A stretch of DNA of 33,037 bases, taken from positions 1 through 33,037 of the forward strand of contig NZ_AKJX01000157.1 of NCBI RefSeq assembly GCF_000276605.1. The letters run 5' to 3'. The notes under the pieces are model-generated. The model had not been told where the DNA came from. It made no database searches and saw only the letters and a list, made by a program, of their open reading frames with translations. The position numbers and the translations under genes were made by a program. This DNA comes from Acidovorax sp. CF316 (lineage in GTDB: Bacteria > Pseudomonadota > Gammaproteobacteria > Burkholderiales > Burkholderiaceae_C). Positions 24,892 to 32,677 of the stretch are shown in pieces (within the stretch, counting starts at the first letter, position 1; each line of letters begins with the position of its first letter).

Positions 24892-25609
24892 GGAGCGCCG
24901 GCCGCGCCTGCTGGAGCGCACCTTCGACCGGCTGCTGCTGCGCAATACGCGGGTGGCAGCGGTCGAGCAGGTGTCGGAGCGCTTTCGGCTCATCGCCCTG
25001 GAGGGCGATGCCCTGCAGGGCGCGGCCTGGGCGCCCGGGCACAAGCTGCAGGTCAAGGTGGCGGGGCCGTTCACGGCACGCACCTTCACCCCCATCGTGT
25101 TCGATGCCGAACGCGGGCGCACGCGCATCCTGGGCTATGCCCACGGCGCCGGGCCCGGCAGCGACTGGCTGCGGCGCGTGCGGGCCGGCGATGCCTGCCA
25201 GGTCTTCGGGCCGCACCGCTCGCTGGCGCTGGGCGATCTCGCCGGGCCGGTGGTGCTGCATGGCGATGAGACCTCGTTCGGCCTGGCCGCCGCCGTGGCG
25301 GTGGCCATGGCCGGCGGGGCAGCGCCTCGCTGCGTGTTCGAGGTGGAATCCGAAGCCGAAGCCCGCCTGGCCCTGAAGGCGCTGGGCGTGGAGCCTGCCT
25401 TGGTGGTCGAGCGCCGCGACGAGCTGCGGCGGGTGCAGGCCATCGGCGAGCTGTGGTCGCAGTGCAGCGGCGATGGCACGCTGTTCGTGCTCACGGGCCG
25501 TGCGCAGTCGATCCAGCAGGCGCGCCAGGCGCTCAAGGGGCATGGGGTGCCGTCTTCGCGCATCCTGGCGAAGGCCTACTGGGCTCCGGGCAAGACGGGA
25601 ATGGACTGA
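24878..25609 (+). CDS. Siderophore-interacting FAD-binding protein (ferric reductase-like)
   Basis: A 243-residue member of the SIP family, which reduces ferric siderophores with NAD(P)H and FAD. The FAD-binding domain shows ARTFTPIVFD in place of the usual RxYT motif and GAGPGSDWLRRVRAGD. The NAD(P)H-binding SIP domain shows VVLHGDETSFGLAAAVAVA and ends with RILAKAYWAPGKTG, a typical SIP tail. Translation is coupled to the PPOX gene by a 14-base overlap. No siderophore receptor or transport gene is nearby, so another low-potential acceptor is possible. Confidence 0.9.
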   Translation: MHSTEERRPRLLERTFDRLLLRNTRVAAVEQVSERFRLIALEGDALQGAAWAPGHKLQVKVAGPFTARTFTPIVFDAERGRTRILGYAHGAGPGSDWLRRVRAGDACQVFGPHRSLALGDLAGPVVLHGDETSFGLAAAVAVAMAGGAAPRCVFEVESEAEARLALKALGVEPALVVERRDELRRVQAIGELWSQCSGDGTLFVLTGRAQSIQQARQALKGHGVPSSRILAKAYWAPGKTGMD

Positions 25610-25794
25610 CGGGTGCGGCCATGCACGGCAACGACGAGTGCGGCCCTGCCAGACCCTAACCCTTCGGGCCGGGGCGGCAGCGGGCGCACAGCCGATTTCT
25701 CGGTTTCAATGGACCAGATACATCTGTTCCCGCAACGCACTGGACAAGCGGGCCCGCGAGCGCTAGTGTGGTGGCCAGTCCATGGAGCCATGCC

Positions 25795-26451
25795 ATGCCA
25801 CACCAGCTGTCATTGCCCGGGGTGGAGCCTGCCGAGCCACGCCCGTCCCGGCCGCACCCCCAGCCCGCCCCCGAGCGGCGTGCCCGGCCCCACCACCTCT
25901 TCTTCGCGGTGCTGGCAGATCCTGCCACGGCATGGAGCGCAGACCGCCTGCGCCGGGGCCTGATCGCACGCCACCAACTGGCCGGCAGTGAGGTGCGCAC
26001 CGAGCGCCTGCACCTGACCCTGGTCTCGCTGAACTGGCATGCCGAGTTTTCCGAAGCCCTGGCCCTGTGGGCGGCGCGGGCCGCCAGCGGGGTGGACATG
26101 CCGGCCTTCAATATCCGGCTCGACCGTTTTCTGAGCTTTCACCGGCGCCGGGGCAACCGCCCGCAGGTGCTGTGCGGCGAGGGCGAGGGGGTGGCCGGCT
26201 TCCTTGCGCTGTACCAGGCGCTGCACGATGCGCTGCAGGCGGCCTGGCCGCAGCCGCACTTCGCGCGCAGCGCACCGGTCATCACGCCCCACATGACCTT
26301 GTACTACAGCCCCCGCGATGTGCCGGCGCACCCCGTGGAGCCGCTGTGCTGGACGGTGCGCGAGTTCCAGCTGCTGTACAACCGGCTGGGCTCGGGGGGC
26401 GCCTACCGGGTGCTGGGGCGCTGGGCGCTGGACCACCACCGATTCCATTAG
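25795..26451 (+). CDS. 2H phosphoesterase, 2'-5' RNA ligase (ThpR/LigT) family
   Basis: A 218-residue protein with both 2H motifs: RLHLTLVSL in the first half and TPHMTLYYS in the second. A Pro/Arg-rich N-terminal extension (about 10-40) precedes the conserved HHLFFAVLADPATA strand. The ending LGSGGAYRVLGRWAL matches the typical bacterial family and the paralogue at 10792-11403. The ATG at 25795 is preferred over a GTG at 25768. No SOS box is seen upstream, unlike the paralogue. Its substrate is unknown. Confidence 0.88.
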   Translation: MPHQLSLPGVEPAEPRPSRPHPQPAPERRARPHHLFFAVLADPATAWSADRLRRGLIARHQLAGSEVRTERLHLTLVSLNWHAEFSEALALWAARAASGVDMPAFNIRLDRFLSFHRRRGNRPQVLCGEGEGVAGFLALYQALHDALQAAWPQPHFARSAPVITPHMTLYYSPRDVPAHPVEPLCWTVREFQLLYNRLGSGGAYRVLGRWALDHHRFH

Positions 26452-26455
26452 GGCT

Positions 26456-26599
26456 CTATGCAGAGAGGCCCTTTGCAAATGGCGCAGTGAAGGCGTGGTT
26501 GCAGTGCGAGATGACCCCTTGCCGATCCGTCATCGATACCAGGGACTCGGTACCGGGATGGTCGTGCTCACGGTGGGTGACTGGAAGATTGATCTGCAT
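26456..26599 (-). pseudogene. Fossil N-terminus of a PAS-type (Aer-like) chemoreceptor
   Basis: A 47-codon reading frame reads INLPVTHREHDHPGTESLVS, then MTDRQGVISHCNHAF. This matches the usual start of PAS-containing methyl-accepting chemotaxis proteins in Burkholderiales (PVTQRE...L.STTD..G.I...N.AF). Similarity stops after the NHAF position near 26488, and the frame ends in an unrelated tail and TAG. The rest of the PAS domain, membrane and signalling regions are missing. It sits between the 2H phosphoesterase and the FNR-type gene, and looks like a deletion scar rather than a functional gene. Confidence 0.6.
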
Positions 26600-26647
26600 G
26601 GGGAATCCGTCGCAGGAATGGGTGAGTGGCAGGAGGGGCAAGCCCTG

Positions 26648-27367
26648 CTAGTGCATGGCTCCTTGCGCCTCGTTGCCCAGCAACCTGCCTGCGTCAGCGA
26701 TGCAAACGTGCCGCTGGTGTACCGTCAGAATTCCTTCCTGGGCCAGCCTGGAGAACAGCCGGCTCACGGTTTCGAGCTTCATCCCGAGGTAGGAGCCGAT
26801 TTCCGCGCGCGTCATGCGCAGCACCAGCTCCGATTCCGAGAATCCGCGCGCATGAAGGCGCTTGACCAGGTTCAGCAGGAAAGTCGCCAGCCGCTCCTGC
26901 GCCCGCATGCTGCCCAGCAATAGCATCATCTGGTGCTCGCGAACGATCTCCCGGCTCATCGCCTTGTGCAGATGCTGTTGCATGACGGGCAGTTCACACG
27001 AGAGCTCCGCCAGCCGAGCATAGGGAATCGCGCATACTTCCGAATCTTCGAGCGCCACCGCATTGCCCATATGGCGCTCCGTGACGATCCCGTCCAGGCC
27101 CAGCATTTCGCCGGCCATCTGGAATCCGGTCACCTGCTCGTGCCCCGTTTCGGTGGCCAGGCCTGTCTTGAAAAAGCCGCTGCGCACGGTGAAGATGGCA
27201 TTGAACGCATCGCCGTCACGAAACAGGTGCTCGCCCCGCTTGATCCGGATGCGCCGAATCGACAGCTGGTCCAGGCGCACCCGTTGCAATGGCTCCAGGT
27301 CCACGGGAAAGCACACATCGCGTTGTGTGCACTGGGAGCAGGTGGCGGTGGTGGAAGCGTTGGTCAT
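26648..27367 (-). CDS. FNR-type transcriptional regulator (Crp/Fnr family, Fe-S sensor)
   Basis: A 239-residue oxygen-responsive regulator. Three N-terminal cysteines (Cys10, Cys13 and Cys19 in CSQCTQRDVC) and Cys112 (SEVCAIPYARL) match the four [4Fe-4S] ligands of E. coli FNR. The cyclic-nucleotide-binding-like barrel spans about 30-130, then the dimer helix (MSREIVREHQMMLLLGSM). The HTH carries LETVSRLFSRL with the Glu-xx-Ser-Arg recognition pattern for TTGAT-N4-ATCAA. It is divergent from the PAS histidine kinase gene. I avoid a gene symbol because Burkholderiales may carry several FNR/ANR paralogues. Confidence 0.93.
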   Translation of the reverse strand: MTNASTTATCSQCTQRDVCFPVDLEPLQRVRLDQLSIRRIRIKRGEHLFRDGDAFNAIFTVRSGFFKTGLATETGHEQVTGFQMAGEMLGLDGIVTERHMGNAVALEDSEVCAIPYARLAELSCELPVMQQHLHKAMSREIVREHQMMLLLGSMRAQERLATFLLNLVKRLHARGFSESELVLRMTRAEIGSYLGMKLETVSRLFSRLAQEGILTVHQRHVCIADAGRLLGNEAQGAMH

Positions 27368-27493
27368 GGTGCAGGTACCCGGTTGGTGCCTTGACTGTAG
27401 GCAGCCGGCCAGCATCTGGATGTGGGGAGTTCTCCACTGCGCCTGACGGGAGCTTCGGTCATGTTTCCTTGGCCAACCCAGCCCAACCGAACC

Positions 27494-27499
27494 TACAAT
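27494..27499 (+). promoter_or_regulatory. Probable -10 box of the histidine kinase operon
   Basis: TACAAT at 27494-27499 has TTGGCC at 27469-27474 as a weak -35 with a 19-base spacer. It overlaps the in-frame ATG at 27498, which argues that translation begins further downstream, at 27522. Confidence 0.4.
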
Positions 27500-27521
27500 G
27501 ACCGAAAGAGGGTGGCGCGGC

Positions 27522-29072
27522 ATGGGTGGTGCATCGGTGCATGCGCTACCTGCCGCCTGGTTCCAACAAGAGGCGTACCTCCATTTGACTGACATGCCGC
27601 CACTGCCGAGCGAGGTACAGACCGGGCTTTCCGACAGCGAAGCCCGGCTGAGGGCGTTGTTCGAATCGGCCATGGACGGCATCGTCACGATCGACGCAAC
27701 GCAGCGCATCGTGCTCTTCAACAAGGCAGCGGAGCGCATGTTCCGCTGCGAGTCTGCGCAAGCGCTGGGCCACCCGATCACCCGCTTCATGCCCCAGCGA
27801 TTTCGCGGGCAGCATGCGGCCCACGTCGAAGCATTCGGAACCACAGGCATCACCACCCGCCGCATGGGCTCCATCGGGGCCATCAGCGGCCTCAGGGCAG
27901 ATGGGGAGGAGTTCCCCATCGAGGCATCCATCTCGCAGGTGGAGATTGCGGGTCAGAAGCTCTTTACCGTCATCCTTCGCGACGTCACCGAGCGCGTCCA
28001 GGCCGAGCTGCGTCTGCGCGAGCAGCAGGAGACCCTGGCCGCGGTGATCGATGCGGCCAGCGACGCGGTGATCAGTTGCGACGAGGAGGGGCGCATCGTG
28101 CTGTTCAACCCGGCGGCCGAACGCATTTTCGGGCGCACCGCCGCCAGCATGCTCAATCAACCGCTGGACTCGCTGATGCCCGAGCGTTATCGCAGCGGGC
28201 ATGGCGCCGACCTGCATGGGTTTGTCGAATCCAAGGTCACGCGGCGTGCCATGGGCGCTGGCCGTGTCAAAGGCGTGCGCGCCGACGGAGAGGTCCTGGA
28301 GCTGGAAGCGTCCATTTCACGTGCGATGGTCAATGGCAAGCTGACCCTCACAGCGATCTTGCGTGATGTCACGCAAAGAGCCCGGGCAGAGGAAGCGTTG
28401 CTGCGCTACCAGAGTGAGTTGTCGGATCTGGCGCAGCAGCTCATGCACCAGGAAAAGGAGACGACACAGCGGCTCGCTCAGGCGCTGCACGACCAGCTCG
28501 GCCAGACGCTCACCGCGATCAGGCTCACATTTGATGCAACCCCCATGGGGGCTCAGGAGATTCAAGCCGGTGGGAAGGCCAGGCAGCAACTGGGTGGCCT
28601 GATCGACCAGGCGATCAAGCAGGTGCGGCAGGTCCTGGTGGATCTTCGCCCACCATTGCTGGACGATGACGGACTTGCAGCAGCCCTGGACAATGAATTG
28701 AGGTCACGCGACCTCACCCTTCCGGGCATCGACCTGTTGCTTGAAGTCGAGCCTGAGGTCGCTCGCATGCGATGGCCAGCCGATGCAGAGTACGCCGCCT
28801 TCATGGTCGCTCGGGAGGCCACCTCCAACGCCGTGCAGCATGCGAAAGCGACCCTTGTGAGGGTTGTTCTGAAAGGGGATGAAGGCCAGTTTCGGATCGA
28901 TGTAGTGGATGATGGCCAGGGCTGGGCCCTGGATACGCAGATCGCTCGCCCAGGGCACCTGGGTGTGGTGGGCATGCGCGAACGCGCGCTTGCCACGGGC
29001 GCCCGCTTCAGTATCGCGCCGAACCCCGCAGGCGGCACCATTGTGCGGCTTGAGTGGGGAGGGCGCCCATGA
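27522..29072 (+). CDS. PAS-PAS sensor histidine kinase (HisKA_3 type)
   Basis: A 516-residue, apparently soluble kinase of the NarX/UhpB class. Two PAS domains lie at about 38-155 and 165-280; both have the motif IVLFN.AAER.F and end in ILRDVT. The phosphoacceptor His323 lies in QALHDQLGQTL. The ATPase domain has an N-box (REATSNAVQHA), DDGQGW and GHLGVVGMRERA. The in-frame ATG at 27498 overlaps a likely -10 box, so the ATG at 27522, with AGAGGG upstream, is chosen; 27594 is also possible. It overlaps the response regulator gene by four bases. The absence of membrane segments suggests a cytoplasmic redox, oxygen or ligand signal. Confidence 0.94.
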   Translation: MGGASVHALPAAWFQQEAYLHLTDMPPLPSEVQTGLSDSEARLRALFESAMDGIVTIDATQRIVLFNKAAERMFRCESAQALGHPITRFMPQRFRGQHAAHVEAFGTTGITTRRMGSIGAISGLRADGEEFPIEASISQVEIAGQKLFTVILRDVTERVQAELRLREQQETLAAVIDAASDAVISCDEEGRIVLFNPAAERIFGRTAASMLNQPLDSLMPERYRSGHGADLHGFVESKVTRRAMGAGRVKGVRADGEVLELEASISRAMVNGKLTLTAILRDVTQRARAEEALLRYQSELSDLAQQLMHQEKETTQRLAQALHDQLGQTLTAIRLTFDATPMGAQEIQAGGKARQQLGGLIDQAIKQVRQVLVDLRPPLLDDDGLAAALDNELRSRDLTLPGIDLLLEVEPEVARMRWPADAEYAAFMVAREATSNAVQHAKATLVRVVLKGDEGQFRIDVVDDGQGWALDTQIARPGHLGVVGMRERALATGARFSIAPNPAGGTIVRLEWGGRP

Positions 29073-29710
29073 GCAGACTTTATCTGGTGGACGATCACCT
29101 CATGGTTCGGGAAGGGCTGCGGGCGGTGCTGCAGATCGCGGGCCATGAAGTGGTCGGTGAGACGGCTGATCCCACCGTTGCCGTTGCCGACATCCAACGG
29201 TTGATGCCGGAGGTGCTGCTCCTGGACTTGAGCCTGGGGGGGCGGTCCGGATTCGAAGTGCTGGCCGACTTGCAGCGCCGCGCGCTGAGCGTGCGGACCG
29301 TGATGCTCACCATGTCGGCGCAGCCCCAGCATGTAGCCGAGTCGTTGCGAATGGGGGCTGCGGGCTATGTGTTGAAGGGCGCGCCCTCCAGCGAGGTGCT
29401 GCGCGCCATCGAGGTGGTGTTGCAGGGGCGCCGCTACCTTGGCCAGGAGGTGGCGGATCTGGCCGTGCAGGCCCTGACGGCGGATACAGATGTCGATCCT
29501 TTTGCGGCGCTGTCGCCCCGCGAGCGGCAGATCGTCGTCATGGTGGTCACAGGGCTGTCCAGTGCTGCCATCGGCCGAGAACTGCACCTCTCGCCCAAGA
29601 CCGTGGATACCTACCGCAGCCGCCTCATGGGCAAGCTGGGAACCGCCAATGTGACCGCGCTGGTGCGTCTCGCAATGCGCCATCAATTGCTCGGAACGGA
29701 CGCGCCATAG
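29069..29710 (+). CDS. NarL/FixJ family response regulator
   Basis: A 213-residue two-domain regulator. The receiver domain (about 1-120) has the acid pocket LVDDH (Asp8, Asp9), phosphoacceptor Asp53 (LLLDLSLGG), the switch Thr in MLTMS and Lys in YVLKGAP. The LuxR-type HTH (about 148-205) reads LSPRERQIVVMVVTGLSSAAIGREL (split by the usual turn) and LSPKTVDTYRSRLMGKLG. It is the cognate partner of the preceding kinase, with ATGA coupling. Its targets may include the c-di-GMP gene downstream after a 208-base gap. Confidence 0.95.
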   Translation: MSRLYLVDDHLMVREGLRAVLQIAGHEVVGETADPTVAVADIQRLMPEVLLLDLSLGGRSGFEVLADLQRRALSVRTVMLTMSAQPQHVAESLRMGAAGYVLKGAPSSEVLRAIEVVLQGRRYLGQEVADLAVQALTADTDVDPFAALSPRERQIVVMVVTGLSSAAIGRELHLSPKTVDTYRSRLMGKLGTANVTALVRLAMRHQLLGTDAP

Positions 29711-29918
29711 CCCGCATCGGGGGCTTCCACCCATCGGCGCAGTTGCCTGGATTGGCCGTCTGGCATCGGCTGCAAAAGATGCCAGCGTGCTTGCGCGTGT
29801 CGAGCTCCCCCCCACCCAGTCCATCAAGACTTCCCCACAGACCGGCCGGCCGGCCGTTTCTACACTGAACCATCTGGAGCGCGATCTGCTCGCTCCCGGT
29901 TCCTCTGCAAGGAAACAT

Positions 29919-31886
29919 ATGGCCGAGCAACACACTATCTCCATCGACGCACATGGCGCCCACCCGGCTTTTGGCACGGAGGTGGTCGGCATGCTGCTGC
30001 AGGCCATGCGGGAATCGCCCGCGCCGATGGTGTTGACCGAACCTGACGGATGCATTCTCAAGGTGAATGAGGCGTTCGAATGCGCGACCGGCTATGCAAT
30101 CAACGAACTCGTCGGGCGCAGCCCGAGCATGCTGCGATCTGGGCTGCAAGGGCGCAGCTTCTACAGCACCATGTGGGCATCGCTGGGCAGCCAGGGGCGC
30201 TGGCAAGGCGAAATCTGGAACCGCCGCAAGGACGGCCAGTTGTCGCATGAGTATCTGACCATCGTCACGCTGCGTGGGTCGGATGGCGTGGCCGCCTACC
30301 ATCTGGGCACTTATGCAGAGCAAGGGGCTCAGCTGACAGGCAGCGGTAGCGCGAGGCGGGACGCCGCCACGGATGCCACCACGGGTTTGCTCAGCCGCAA
30401 GGCATTCACCGAGGCTGCCGACCTCCTGAGCGAGAAGGCCGATGTCGTCCATGTCCTCGCGCTGGACATCGATGGCTTCACGGAACTCAATGAGCTGCAC
30501 GGACTTGCCTCTGGCGATGCTGTGCTGCGCCAGATGGCACTGCGGTGCACGGAGGTCGCCGCTGCCGATGGCCGGCCTGCGGTGGTCGCTCGCGTGGGAC
30601 CGGATGAGTTCGCGATCGCGTTGGCCGACTCGAATGCTGACAGCGGCGATGTGGTTCAGTCGTTCGCATCGCGCCTGTATGCGAAGACGGCCCTGGCTTT
30701 CGACCTCGGCGAGGGAAAGCACATACAGATCTCGGTCAGCGTGGGCCTGTCATCGTTGGCGCGGGGTTGCGCAAGCGCTGCCGAAGCCCTGCTCCATGCA
30801 TCGGCCGCCCGTCGGGAGGCCGTGCCAGGTTTGCCCACGCTGCAGTGCTATGAAGCGCAAGATGGACAGCGCCGCATGGCGCTTGCATTGCGCGATGCGG
30901 TGCGCCTGAACCAGATCACGGTAGCGTACCAACCCAAGGTGGATCTGGCTTCGGGGCAGTTGTCGGGTGTCGAGGCGCTGGCCCGATGGGTACTGCCCGA
31001 TGGCAGCAGTATTTCTCCCGGCGAATTCATACCACTGGCCGAGCGCCGTGGTTTGATCGGGCTGATTGGCGACAGCGTGTTGGAGCAGGCGCTGGCGCAA
31101 CTCTCGTCCTGGCAGGCGCAGGGCCTGGCGGCGCCTGTCGTGGCTGTTAATTTCTCTGCGCTGCAGTTTCAGCGGCAGAACTACGTGCAGCACGTTGCAC
31201 TGGCGCTCGACCGCCACGGCATTCCTGCCCGGTTGCTCGAAATCGAGCTGACCGAATCATTGCTGTTTGGCGATATCGACGCCGTCATGCAATCGCTGAA
31301 GTCGTTTCGCAACCTGGGGGTGACGCTCAGTATCGACGACTTCGGCACGGGCTATTCCTCCTTGGCCTACCTGCGTCGCTTTCCGGTGCAGTACCTGAAG
31401 ATCGATCGGCAGTTCGTCTCGGCGATGGAGGACGACGCGAGCGCGTGCGAGATTGTGCGCCTCATTGTGGACATGGCCCACCGGCTGAATTTGCGCTGCA
31501 TCGCCGAGGGGATTGAAACCGAAGCCCAGTTGAAGTTGCTCCAGTCGATGGGATGCGACGAGGGGCAGGGCTTTCTGCTTTCACGCCCACTGGATGCTTC
31601 GGCCACGCTGTCTGTCGTCTCTGGTCACCTTCCTTGGGCACCGATTTTCGGATCGGGGCACGCGGAAATGGAGGAGGTTGACCTGGATCAACTTGCCAAG
31701 CGAACAAGCGCCTCACAATCGGACCCTGCGCGTTGCAAAGGCGACATTGCTGATGGTTCATTCACGGAGAGGCCTTTCCAGGACATGCGAGCTGTAGCCG
31801 ATACCTCTGGCGCCGCGCTGGAGCTCTTTCAGGAAAGCCAGTCCAGCGCCCCACCCTTGAGGAGCGAGTTGTGCCGGACAGGATGA
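29919..31886 (+). CDS. PAS-GGDEF-EAL protein, predicted cyclic-di-GMP phosphodiesterase
   Basis: A 655-residue cytoplasmic signalling protein. A PAS domain lies at about 25-140 (PMVLTEPDGCILKVNEAFECATGY). The GGDEF domain (about 150-300) has a degenerate active site, GPDEF at 227-231, and no RxxD inhibitory site before it, so cyclase activity is unlikely. The EAL domain (about 315-565) keeps Glu352-Ala353-Leu354, NFSALQF, DDFGTGYSSL, KIDRQFV and EGIETEAQ, so it should hydrolyse c-di-GMP. About 80 extra residues at the C-terminus are low in conserved features. The start at 29919 follows AAGGAA. It overlaps the next gene by four bases. Confidence 0.93.
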   Translation: MAEQHTISIDAHGAHPAFGTEVVGMLLQAMRESPAPMVLTEPDGCILKVNEAFECATGYAINELVGRSPSMLRSGLQGRSFYSTMWASLGSQGRWQGEIWNRRKDGQLSHEYLTIVTLRGSDGVAAYHLGTYAEQGAQLTGSGSARRDAATDATTGLLSRKAFTEAADLLSEKADVVHVLALDIDGFTELNELHGLASGDAVLRQMALRCTEVAAADGRPAVVARVGPDEFAIALADSNADSGDVVQSFASRLYAKTALAFDLGEGKHIQISVSVGLSSLARGCASAAEALLHASAARREAVPGLPTLQCYEAQDGQRRMALALRDAVRLNQITVAYQPKVDLASGQLSGVEALARWVLPDGSSISPGEFIPLAERRGLIGLIGDSVLEQALAQLSSWQAQGLAAPVVAVNFSALQFQRQNYVQHVALALDRHGIPARLLEIELTESLLFGDIDAVMQSLKSFRNLGVTLSIDDFGTGYSSLAYLRRFPVQYLKIDRQFVSAMEDDASACEIVRLIVDMAHRLNLRCIAEGIETEAQLKLLQSMGCDEGQGFLLSRPLDASATLSVVSGHLPWAPIFGSGHAEMEEVDLDQLAKRTSASQSDPARCKGDIADGSFTERPFQDMRAVADTSGAALELFQESQSSAPPLRSELCRTG

Positions 31887-32260
31887 ACTCTGCCAGGCAG
31901 AACGCTGCCCCGCGCAGGATTTTGACGGTGCTACCGACCCGCAGGCGCAGGGAAGCTGTGCAGGCTGTTTGTCGAGTCCGCGATCCTACCTGTGTCATCA
32001 CCGACCTTTCGAGTGTGACGGACGCGGTGCTGGTGCTCTTGAGCGAACCCGTCGATGTGATGGTGGTGGACATGGGGCTTGCGGGTGACATGCTTGGGGT
32101 GCTGCAGCACCATGCGCGCCGCTCCGCGCCCAGGGCAAAGATGGCATTGTTCCGGGGCGAGTTGCACTCGAGGGGGGCTTCAACCCCCGATGATCTGTTG
32201 CAAGGGCATCCCTGGTCGGACATGGAGGCGACCCTGGATCTCCTGCTTCAGGATGCCTGA
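31883..32260 (+). CDS. Receiver-like (pseudo-receiver) protein
   Basis: A 125-residue protein with a probable response-regulator fold: a first strand (RRILTVLPTRRRREAVQAV), then SEPVDVMVVDMGLAGDMLGV with an Asp in the phosphoacceptor position. The paired acidic residues normally following strand 1 are replaced by Pro-Thr-Arg, so metal binding and phosphorylation are doubtful. It has no output domain. The ATG at 31883 overlaps the stop of the PAS-GGDEF-EAL gene (ATGA), so it is probably made with that protein and may modulate it. A GTG at 31871 is an alternative start. The family call is tentative. Confidence 0.65.
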   Translation: MNSARQNAAPRRILTVLPTRRRREAVQAVCRVRDPTCVITDLSSVTDAVLVLLSEPVDVMVVDMGLAGDMLGVLQHHARRSAPRAKMALFRGELHSRGASTPDDLLQGHPWSDMEATLDLLLQDA

Positions 32261-32272
32261 GAAGGGGCTTCG

Positions 32273-32677
32273 ATGCGTTACGCGTACCTTGTGGTTCAGT
32301 CTGGCGCGGAGAGTGCGCGTCGCCAGAGATTGCATGGCCCCGATGTGACCGCACAGGAACTGCTGCAGGAGCTCGATCAATTCCGTGCGTCGTTCGAGCG
32401 CTACTTCAGCGCCATGCCCTGGTTGGGTGCCAGTTGCCGACCAACGACGGACCCGATACAAGGGTGCACCTTGCAATTTGAATGCGCTCTTGATCGGCCG
32501 CTGGTGGATGATGCCTTGTGTGCCTTTTTCGCGCAGGTTGGTGGCTCCTTGCCCGCCCTGTCGCTGGAACTCCGGAGAAAGCCCGGGTATCCAGACAGCA
32601 TGGTAGGTGGACAGCCGGCCTGGCTTTCCAAGGCCCTCGCCTGGGGCAACTGCACCATGCTTTTAGCGACCGGGTAA
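32273..32677 (+). CDS. Hypothetical protein
   Basis: A 134-residue protein that I do not recognise. It has no signal peptide or membrane segment. The start is preceded by GAAGGGG, a good ribosome-binding site, and lies 12 bases after the previous gene, so it belongs to the same operon. The N-terminal half looks helical (TAQELLQELDQFRASFERYF), the middle has two cysteines in LGASCRPTTDPIQGCTLQF, and the end is Trp-containing (QPAWLSKALAWGNCTML). It overlaps the 3' end of the convergent HD-GYP gene by 15 bases. A role in cyclic-di-GMP signalling is only suggested by position. Confidence 0.65.
   Translation: MRYAYLVVQSGAESARRQRLHGPDVTAQELLQELDQFRASFERYFSAMPWLGASCRPTTDPIQGCTLQFECALDRPLVDDALCAFFAQVGGSLPALSLELRRKPGYPDSMVGGQPAWLSKALAWGNCTMLLATG

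Noticed and set aside
26450-26474. Possible terminator hairpin after the second 2H phosphoesterase
   Set aside because: Five-base stem with an unpaired bulge and only three T residues; too weak to call.
31678-31691. FNR-box-like TTGAC-CTGG-ATCAA inside the end of the PAS-GGDEF-EAL gene
   Set aside because: One mismatch to TTGAT-N4-ATCAA in 33 kb is near chance, it lies in coding sequence, and no promoter is seen behind it. It would regain interest if conserved.
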